Source: Plectrocnemia conspersa
Lineage: Eukaryota > Arthropoda > Insecta > Trichoptera > Polycentropodidae
Direction: 5' to 3'
Length of the DNA: 64,000 nucleotides
NCBI GenBank assembly: GCA_009617715.1
Contig: VTFK01000024.1
Coordinates: 682,001 to 746,000 of the forward strand
Part shown: positions 56,053-64,000 of the stretch, piece after piece
Numbering within the stretch: position 1 is the stretch's first letter
Layout of the letters: each line of letters opens with the position of its first letter
Translations under genes and position numbers: made by a program
Notes under the pieces: generated by a model
What the model was told of the DNA's origin: nothing
What the model saw: only the letters and a program-made list of their open reading frames with translations
The model's database searches: none

Positions 56053-57465
56053 TTATTGAATAACGCTTATTATTATATGTTTTTGAGATATCAGCGTATG
56101 AAATATCGTCTGAATATTTAACTTGTATTTACATCAACTACTAAATATTAATACCCACAATGTCTGCAGTCTTGCATTTATTTTTTTAACAAAAAAATAA
56201 TATGAAACCATTGATTAATAAATAACTAACCTAGCTTAAATCAAAGTAATATTATAAAATATATTTTTATATTGACTAGATTTCGTTAGTTTAAAGCCCC
56301 GCGAAAAGATATCGGTTTCTCTTTTAACACCTTCCATATTCCGCATAAAATATGCGACCGGTCCCAAAAAAACTTTTCCTCCTCTTTGTCGCAGCTTCTA
56401 CTTTATACTTTTTTACATTTACATTTCTTCTCTTGTTTCATCGTAGGTACCCATATGTTTCGTTCAATATGAATTTATAAATGTATTAGAAAAAATGGAA
56501 AAAATATAAAATACATATTACAAAAACAATTAAATATTCTAAATATTTAATTGTGCAATTATTAGTTTATAAAGTAGATACTTATATACACGTATATATA
56601 TATACATAAATGATATACAGTGCATATTTCCTCTGTGTGGTGAAATTGTCAGCCGTAAAAATTGATATTAAGACCGAAAAGCTATTCGAAATTTTTATAC
56701 GCGCCGTTCGAGCAATAAATAATATTTGTCTTATCTGCAAAGCTATTCTTTTCTCTGAACACTTCTGTTAGGTATTGAGGGGAATATGAGATGAGGTCGT
56801 ATCCTGTATCATCACTCTTGCATATTCATAATTAAATTATTTATTATAAAATTAATTATATATTAAAAAATATTTTTAACATAATTTACTCTTAAACAAA
56901 TATTTCAGATAATTAACAAACATTAGTTAAAATACATTTTTATTCAAAATATTATTATTTTATATATTCACAATTATTATATGTTAAGAGTTATATTAAA
57001 TAAAAATTTTATTTGTTATAAGATGTGTTATTTTATACATCTCATTTTTATATCACTAGACCAAAAGTTACAGATACTTTATATCCTTTTAGCGCTCTCC
57101 ATTGCCGGAAAAGCTTTTTTTGCATATCCTTACGTTCTTTTCAGATTTATATGTCCAGCGGTTGGCATGAAATAAAATCGCCGTTTATCCCTCTCTTACA
57201 ACATTATATACATAAATATAAATACACCCATAGAAACACGTGTCATTATTTCTGAATATATTATTTAATACTATGCATTTAGCAACGTTTCCTTTTAATT
57301 TCCTTCATACAGACATCAATAATCCTTCATTACTATTCCGTGCGTTTTTGTATTATAACATTAAATTAAATCATTTGAAAAATATAGAAGAAAATGTGTA
57401 TTGCATCATTGCCGTAAATTATATACTTGACTTTAATAAAAGCTTACTGGTCTAAGCTTGCTAGT
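56053..57465. other. A+T-rich spacer with small GC patches
   Basis: Patches at 56290-56400 and 56690-56820 are GC-richer. Short open frames at 56981-57455 are A+T-biased. No gene recognised. Confidence 0.35.
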
Positions 57466-57468
57466 TTA

Positions 57469-58232
57469 GAGTACGCTCGGGATAAGGATGCCGGTTTGTT
57501 ATTGTGTGCGTGTACATGTATATGAGAGGGAGAAGCGATGTAGCGTGTACTTCGTTGTCTCGCTTTCTCTTTTAAGGACAGTCGCTGATTCGTCAACGCT
57601 GGTATTCGTCATTAAAGTGCAGTGTGGCACAGAAGTTCGATCTTCTCTAGTGATTTATTTTAAATAATTTTGTGTTGATATTGGTTTAATTGATAGCAAG
57701 GCTTCAAATACACACTGTAAGTTATTCGTTCTCTTACCCGTGGATTAAAATATTTTAATTATTTTTTTTATTAATCCGTACGTTGATGGTTTTTTTTACA
57801 CTATTCTCTGTAAGGCTTAAAAAAGTTATTATTCTTATCGTTGTGCCAATGATAATTTTTTAATTTATTCAATGGATTCTAATGATTTAATAGAGTCGTC
57901 GAGCCATTAAACAATCTGCAAATAATTTCTTTCCCCATTTTATATCTTTTTGCTTTTGAAGAATAGCTAAAGACTTCATTATTTTTTTGACTAGTGAAAG
58001 ATTTTGAATTTTGCCAATATTTAATTAATGACATCAATGTCTGGTTTCTTTGATTATATAATATATTTTTAATTGTCCGTTGAAATTTCTAACTTAGCTC
58101 AGATGTATGTATGTTAAATAAACATATATTTTCTTTTAAAATAAAAAAATAAAATATTCTGAGCGAAATTGTTTTGAGCCACACAGTTCACGCTGACAAT
58201 AACAAACTGGAATCCTTATCCCGAGCGTACTC
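57469..58232 (+). mobile_element. TA-flanked MITE (GAGTACGC family), copy 2
   Basis: Same family and orientation as 23298-23914, nearly identical by eye in the shared parts. TA flanks at 57467-57468 and 58233-58234. It has about 150 bp in the middle (about 57684-57843, including TGATAGCAAGGCTTCAAATAC) that copy 1 lacks, apart from short indels. Non-coding, 764 bp. Confidence 0.88.
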
Positions 58233-58364
58233 TAACTGCTATAAAACATTTATAATTTGAGAGAGCACGAAGTAGTGCAATCTCCAAAAAAAGAGTCGAT
58301 TTAATTTATGGTTGATATAAAAAATTATAATAAACTTTCTGTACAGCTAAATTTAAATAAATCA

Positions 58365-58496
58365 CAGAACTCGTTAAAATGGTTGCTTAAATTATTTTAT
58401 CATGTCCATATTCTATTGTATCAGGATTTACAGAACTCGTTAAAATGGTTGCTTAAATTATTTTATCATGTCCATATTCTATTGTATCAGGATTTA
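58365..58496 (+). repeat. Exact 66-bp tandem duplication
   Basis: Two identical 66-bp units (58365-58430 and 58431-58496) start CAGAACTCGTTAAAATGG and end ATCAGGATTTA, followed by CAGA. Identity of the units implies a recent duplication. It lies about 130 bp beyond the MITE. Confidence 0.9.
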
Positions 58497-58564
58497 CAGA
58501 TAGTAATTATTTTATTTATTTATTTGTATATATTTATTTAGTTTGTCTTATCTTTATTTTCGGA

Positions 58565-58620
58565 ACCACGTATATTATTTGCTTCGAATTTAGTTATGTA
58601 AGACTTGTCTAAAGGATCAT
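58565..58620 (+). repeat. Dispersed repeat family E, copy 3 (partial)
   Basis: TTTGCTTCGAATTTAGTTATG followed by TAAGAC matches the right part of copies at 13660 and 50040. Confidence 0.4.
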
Positions 58621-58637
58621 AAATCAGTTTAAAATGC

Positions 58638-58810
58638 ACAGGTTGGGCCATAAGTTTTTGCACTTTTTAAATAGCTTCTGAGTGGAAACCGTGCAAAGCG
58701 CGCTGGAATTTGTTCCTTAGAAATTTAGTTGCAATGGTTCACTTCACGGAGGGACAACGCGCCTTCTTCGAAAAACAGTTTTACAAAAACAATAATTTAA
58801 TGTGATTGTT
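58638..58810 (+). mobile_element. irritans/Himar-type mariner 5' end
   Basis: ACAGGTTGGGCCATAAGTTT resembles the ACAGGTTGG.TGATAAG terminal repeats of irritans-subfamily mariners. About 95 bp later an ATG (58734) opens MVHFTEGQRAFFEKQFYKNN before a stop, consistent with the start of a mariner transposase. The rest of the gene and the 3' end are missing, so it is an internally deleted or truncated copy. Confidence 0.6.
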
Positions 58811-59509
58811 TTGCCCTGTTTTGCGCTTATAAATTACACATTGTAAATAAATGAGTGTTAATTTAACCCCTATCCGGTCACAGTACTTTTTAAAAATGAC
58901 TTAAAAACTTCTTGCATGGACACCAATTAATAAGAACGAATAATAATATCAATACAGGTATTATTTCAATCCCTAGGCTATTATTATCTATAAAGATAAA
59001 ATATAATTAATTGTAAATAAAATATGATTTACCTAATTATTTCAAGGAAATCAATTTTTCTCTTTCTGAAGTAATTTTTGATAATGAAAGAATACGTATG
59101 AATCCATAAGTCAAATTAAAAAATCTAAAAATATGTAGCACACATTGTTTCTATAAAGTACATATTTTAATTTTATATAAAAGTTCCTTATTTGCTGGTT
59201 TTACATATACTCAATTTTCAAGCAATGTGATTAAAAATATTTACGAAATTTAGTAAGATAAATATTTTAACTAATTTTCGACAAATTTAGTTGTTAGCAT
59301 TTTCTATCCTTGAGGTGACTTAAAGAAGTAATATTTTTAAGTTACACTGTTACTACCAAATATTTTTTTTATATTTTATAAATTACAGATTTGTACTAAT
59401 AATGCACTTTACTAAAAATATTATTTGTTTTTATTTGCATGTTGGATTCTGGTACGTCCATAAAGCAATACATAGCTTAGAATCATCTTGACAAATATAT
59501 TATTATGAA
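58811..59509. other. A+T-rich spacer
   Basis: Nothing recognised. Confidence 0.4.
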
Positions 59510-60040
59510 TTATTAATCTTACCGCCACCGTCATTCCGCATAGTTCATTATGAATTTTTTAAAGAATTTCTGAGCTTTCGTCACCTTCGTCGCTCAGCCA
59601 GCAATAATCAATTCCTTCGACTTCCACGGCGTTGGCTTCTTTGTCTCGGGACAGAATTTGCGAGGAGAGGGCCGGGGACGAAAAAAATAAATACGAGTGG
59701 CAGTTTTTAATTAAGGGTGTTACCATCGCAGCCGTGCCACCCCCTCTCAGCGGGTGAGACGCCGGGTGGGCGGTGGGACAACGCCGTACTTATAAATAAC
59801 ACCCCCGTTGTGGAATGGCGAGCGCCCGCTCTTTATTGTACAGGGTCGGCATATTTGCCGCGATATAAATTAGATGTAACAAGTTTTATAAGCGTTTTCG
59901 TTTTGATGAATTTCGCTTTCGACGAGCGAAACTTGAATATTCGGTTGTTGTGGAAGTGGAAAAAGCACTCGCAGTCAATTTTCGGCGGCGTGGATAATTG
60001 CACAGTACACACATTAATGATTTATGGTTTACTTTTACAT
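59510..60040. other. GC-richer island
   Basis: Contains CGCGATATAAATTAGATG (59858-59875) and a GC-rich core (GGGTGAGACGCCGGGTGGGCGG). A 108-codon frame (59717-60043) has no recognised domain. CTTATAAATAACACCCC could be a TATA-like box but no transcript is evident. Candidate regulatory island or promoter. Confidence 0.35.
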
Positions 60041-61300
60041 TAAAATGGGTAGCAAATATAAACACAAAATTATGAAAGAACTAATTTATATATGTAGGCG
60101 TTATAATAAATGACAAAAATAAGGTTTTTAATATAAACATTTCTATTTGATTTATATGTAAAATTATTTTTTTCATGACATTTTTTTTGTAATATCTTAT
60201 ATTTTTGTTTTGATAAAATATTATGTTTACAGATAGTATAAAGTCATAGGTTTCTTTTCAGTTGGCCTGTCTCATTAAAAATTCCATTATTTTAATAAAT
60301 TTCTAGGGTAACTTAAAACAAATATATAGTGTATGTTACAAATATATATTTCTTATTATTTTGTCTTTGATTAAATAAGTTTTAATGTAATTTATATTTA
60401 TTTATCTACAATGATTGCTTGAGTACATAATGACAGCATAAACTAACCATCAAGGTCAATAGCTATAACTAAAAAAAAAGTACCGGACCCATAACATTAC
60501 ATTGAAGTACTTCAGCTGTATGTATTTCTCAGACTTCTAAATGTATGCTAGTCTTTAAAGTCAATTTTATATATAAATATAAGACTTCATCTGCAAAATA
60601 CTCAGTTTTGATAAAAATCTTTCTCATTTTTATTCAATCTCTATGTGTCACACCTTCCAAACATGTTTTTAAACTCAATTAGTTGAATGCTCTTTTTGAA
60701 ACTCAAACTGCTTAAATGAAATAAACTGTGAATATATAAATTAACTTATCTCAAAACATATGTTCATTTTATATTCATGTTAAAGGTCATAGGGTTCAAG
60801 TTATCGTATATATTATGTTTTAAAACTTGAAGTGGTGTAAAGACTTAAAGGCGTAAAGACTTTCGATTGATTGTTTTTAGTATTTTCATATTCATTTTAG
60901 ATATGTAAATTTTAATTTAATCAGACGTCGATTGACATTTTTCTTGTTAAATCTTATTGCGAATCAGCAGGATTTTATTTTTACTTTAAGTATTTGTATG
61001 GGATATATCTGTTCGTTGTAGAGTATATTAATCATTCGCCTTGATAAATATCTATTCGATTAAAAAATTCTAAGTAAGACTAATCTGAATTATATTTATA
61101 ATATAAATTTATTCCTATGATTGTGATTCGACATTATAAAGAGTCCCCATTTCTTGGAATCTTGATAATGGAAACTCGATGTTAATACCTAATCACCGTA
61201 TTTTCGATTATGTTTTGATAATTATTTAAATACTTTTTTTTGTATTTGATTTACCCCACATGATCAAAGTGTGGGTCAGTGTGATGTTTATTTAAATTTT
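60041..61300. other. A+T-rich spacer
   Basis: Nothing recognised. Confidence 0.4.
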
Positions 61301-61309
61301 TTTTTTAAC

Positions 61310-61660
61310 TAACCCGATCGAATGCTCTCTCAATATCTTCGAGTGCGCAGTGATTGATGAAGCCTCATCGCCCTCTTCCACCCCCATGCCAGCGTCTTGC
61401 TCTGCGGTTGGTTTGCGGTTAAAAAAGGCGTGGCTCGCGGTCGCGATTGGTCGGCGCTCGCCCTTGCGGTTAACCGACATCACCATTTGCGGTTTCCAAG
61501 ATGCGGCGGGGAAAATCCGCGTTTTTTCCGCGCCGTGCCATTGGTCGATTTCGGCTATTGGTCGCGTTTTGCGGTCGGTCAAGAACGCTTTGCGGTTAGC
61601 GCACTGCGCATATCGACTTTGCGGGTATTGGACCTTACGAGTAATACACACTAGGGTGCC
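61310..61660. promoter_or_regulatory. CpG-rich island with TGCGGTT and ATTGG arrays
   Basis: TGCGGTT occurs at 61403, 61414, 61465, 61488 and 61591, and TGCGGTC at 61570, all in one orientation. ATTGG (CCAAT-box complement) occurs at 61446, 61540, 61557 and 61627, three of them as ATTGGTCG. TGYGGTY is the Runx/Runt/Lozenge core. Open frames on both strands (119 codons minus, 108 plus) are unrecognised. The minus frame shows recurring NRK simply because the motif repeats. Candidate Runx-responsive enhancer or CCAAT-type promoter. An alternative is GC-rich foreign DNA. Confidence 0.5.
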
Positions 61661-62226
61661 CGTTGCCTGGTTTTAAGCCATTCAGCAACTTAGGGGAGAA
61701 CTGAGAACAAGAACAGATGAGAGGGGAAATTAATACAATTTCAATAACAGTATCTGCTTACACGTATTTGCAAACAAGATAAGAATAGAGGGCACTTGTC
61801 TTCACAGGTTTTTTAAAACCATGATATCAGATCGATCTTGCAAATGGTGTATAGGTAACATAATAAAACACTGAGAAATCTTTGATGTATCACTAAGAAT
61901 AAATAAAATAATGAATTTGTCTAGTTCTAATCGAAAAGGTCGAGGGATGTAGATTAAGAGGATGATCTCTGATGATATTTAAAAATATAAAATCAATCAT
62001 ACAATTGGATCAAGCATGATTCTAATTTATATTGCAATGATCAGTAAATATAATATATGCAGATTTTGTGTATAATATATTTATTAAATTGTGAGTGATG
62101 ACAGTCAGATTAGGTGTAGCCAAATAATAACGAAAAGTATAACGCTTCACAGACAGTGGTTTCTAAATAGAATATAGTGTTTTTCTGGTGAAAGTTATCA
62201 ATATCCATTTCATATCATTTTTTTTA
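61661..62226. other. A+T-rich spacer
   Basis: Nothing recognised. Confidence 0.4.
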
Positions 62227-62399
62227 TTAACCTAGCCAGGACCAAGCGGGGTACTCGAAGTCCCCTAAGTCGCTATTTTTAGCTGTAACTTTTTAATTAA
62301 TAATGTTAATAAGTTCATATTATATGTATTCCTGTATTAAATCATTACACATATGTTCTGATAATTTTTAGTAGATTTCATACATAAATAAGGATTAAA

Positions 62400-63120
62400 A
62401 ACAAACATTTGTGATGAAATACATTGTTTTGATATTTTTGCGTGCATTCGTAACATAACAAGAAGAGCAGTTGGGATAACATATTTTGTTTCGCTCACAC
62501 TTACGGTTATAAATGCATAAAATGTGTATTTCATCCATTAGGTGCGAGCGAGATATACATATATCGCTCTGGAATGCGCACGATTTCCGGTGTCGCACGA
62601 AGAAACGGATGACGAAACTGCGCTTCTCAATTCGCGTGGTATTTAGTTGACGGCAAATTTACTTTTTTCATCGTGTTTTTGTGATTTCATCGTTTTATAT
62701 ATTAGTGTTATAATTATTAATGAAATTTACATAATTACATAATATTTAGGTATGTAAGAAGTTTTATTGTCATCATTATTTTTATTACATAGTGTTTTTT
62801 TAGTGTAACATGTAAAAACAATAATAATAATAATGAATCAAAGGCAATATAAAAATTTAAATTAAACATTTCCGATTAAATCTATTGTTTTGGTCTTTTT
62901 GCGTGCATTCATAACATACAAAAAAAGCAGTTGGGATAAAATATTTTTGTTTCGCCCACACTTTCGGTTATAAATGCATAAAATGTGTATTTCATCTATT
63001 GGGTGCGAGCGAGATATACATATTGCTCTGGAATGTTTATGATTTCCGGTGTCGCCAAGGACCTAACGGATCTCTTGCAATTTTTGAGACAGTGTTTATT
63101 CAATACGCGCGGTGTTTATG
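62400..63120 (+). repeat. Two ~245-bp direct repeats 465 bp apart
   Basis: Unit 1 (about 62400-62645) and unit 2 (about 62868-63120) share GTGCATTC(G/A)TAACATA, GCAGTTGGGATAA, GGTTATAAATGCATAAAATG and TGCGAGCGAGATATACATAT. Each then has GCTCTGGAATG and GATTTCCGGTGTCGC. Conserved TATAAA-like and palindromic sequence in each unit may be promoter-like. They could be duplicated subterminal units of the enclosing element or short LTR-like repeats. Confidence 0.7.
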
Positions 63121-63189
63121 TTATATACTCTGATTTTGAATCTATGAATTCCTATAATTATATAATTCAATAAGATTGCGACACAATTT

Positions 63190-63500
63190 CAACGATGCAA
63201 CGTAATTAGTTCATCGACCTAAAATCGTGATATACGAACGTTTGTTTATGTTAAAGCAATTAGAGCAAACAAGGGGTCTATTCGGTATCATTCGTTTGAA
63301 CGAAACCATAAATCGATGGGACACTTGAAACTGGAAACAGTACTACACTTGTTCTCTTTGTCACAAAGAGATGATGCGTCACATGTAGTCAGAGGGTCGA
63401 TCGAAGGGACAAATCGATGGTGTACATGTTACCTTATGGAATGTGTCATAAGGAAATGCGTCACGTGTGCAATGTATATAAATATGGGAATCAAATAAAG
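63190..63500 (+). promoter_or_regulatory. Possible core promoter-like or LTR-like stretch
   Basis: TGCAATGTATATAAATATGGG (about 63467-63487) contains a good TATA box, followed by AATAAAG (63495-63501). A TATA box close to a polyadenylation signal is an LTR-like layout, but no TG...CA boundaries or second copy were found. Confidence 0.25.
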
Positions 63501-64000
63501 AGAAGACACTTGATATTGATCTCGGAGAGAGAGAATATTGATGATAATATGTAAAGCCCTGCACATAAATTTATAAATGAAAAAATAAATATGTAGTAAG
63601 TAAATATATTATTTTTAATACAATAGTTTGAGAAACAGTAGCACTTATCGCAACATCGGGTAGTAGTGGGGATAGCGGACACTGTTTTGCCCGCCCACAG
63701 TGATGAAAATGACATGCTTCGATGATGACGCTTCTTAGTGTAATTTTATTTTACGTAAAAATTCGATAAAATGTTATAAAATATAATAATTCCATGATAT
63801 TAATATATGTAATGATTGTTCAAATGCATATACTTGATTTTATGCTATTATTTCTTGTCGAAAAGGTCTAAAAAAATTAGTATGAAGATCGGGGGTCTTT
63901 CCGTACCCACGTTGGGAGCGTACGTTTTTTTCGTACACTCGGTCCGGTAAAGGTTAAGAACTAAACATAAAATCCAAAAGAATCTAAATCAAATAATATT

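Larger units (their letters stand above)
62231..63953. mobile_element. Candidate TTAA-flanked (piggyBac-like) element
   Basis: The left end is TTAA|CCTAGCCAGGACCAAGCGGGG (62227 onward). The right end, reverse-complemented, is TTAA|CCTTTACCGGACCGAGTGTA (from 63957). They share CCT...CC-GGACC-AG with small gaps, and TTAA stands on both sides (62227-62230, 63954-63957). No transposase frame is visible in the 1.72-kb interior, which holds an imperfect direct repeat and a TATATAAATA box. Terminal similarity is partial, so this is a hypothesis. Confidence 0.4.

Noticed and set aside
61292..61651. 119-codon minus-strand frame with recurring NRK
   Set aside because: The NRK repeats are simply the translation of the repeated TGCGGTT motif read in reverse. 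The plus strand is also open, so a DNA-level explanation is simpler.
63190..63500. Solo LTR of a gypsy/BEL element
   Set aside because: A TATA box and AATAAAG are present, but there are no TG...CA borders, no TSD and no second copy, so it is reported only as a weak promoter-like stretch.

Overview
The window looks like insect (at least arthropod) nuclear DNA. It is very A+T-rich and contains no recognisable host protein-coding gene. The assignment rests on its mobile-element fauna: a Penelope-like retroelement with a GIY-YIG end, several copies of one CR1/Jockey-type non-LTR family, a second Jockey-type fragment, an irritans/Himar-type mariner end, a pogo/Tigger remnant, hAT and piggyBac-like ends, TA-flanked MITEs and tRNA-like SINE fragments. 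I cannot name the species. No bacterial operon, rRNA, CRISPR array or intact tRNA was seen.

Layout. The background is A+T-rich spacer. Set in it are compact, GC-richer, CpG-containing islands of about 150-550 bp (about 0.1, 3.1, 6.4-8.4, 11.5, 15.2, 16.7, 18.5, 21.7, 24.8, 28.3, 30.7, 31.5, 34.5, 36.6, 39.4, 41.5, 43.5-44.1, 46.4-47.1, 50.6, 53.0-53.5, 59.5 and 61.3 kb). They lack sustained coding character but hold repeated short motifs and palindromes, for example CGGATATC at 8.0 kb, GGCGTC at 39.4 kb and TGCGGTT at 61.4 kb. I read them as candidate cis-regulatory or conserved non-coding islands in a gene desert. That reading is inference, since conservation cannot be tested here.

Mobile elements. 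At 9.8-11.3 kb a Penelope-like element on the minus strand was split by the 3' end of a plus-strand non-LTR element with a 5-bp target duplication (ATAAT). Removing the insert restores the Penelope reading frame. The same non-LTR family recurs at 14.2 (-), 22.7 (+), 44.5-44.9 (-) and 47.5-48.8 kb (+). Its 3' UTR ends in a perfect GACCATCGTGG stem-loop followed by an A-rich tail. A second nested pair lies at 54.1-56.05 kb: a pogo/Tigger remnant interrupted by a 1.17-kb hAT-like element with TSD CTCTATAC, again with the host frame restored on excision. Two copies of a TA-flanked MITE (GAGTACGCTCGGG termini) lie at 23.3 and 57.5 kb. Other elements are a 219-bp piggyBac-like MITE (25.6 kb), a TA-flanked MITE (51.9 kb), a long-arm inverted-repeat element (37.55 kb) and a candidate TTAA-flanked element at the right edge (62.2-63.95 kb).

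Nothing here works as a pathway. The window records retrotransposition and DNA transposition into a regulatory-looking intergenic region, with two time-ordered nested insertions.
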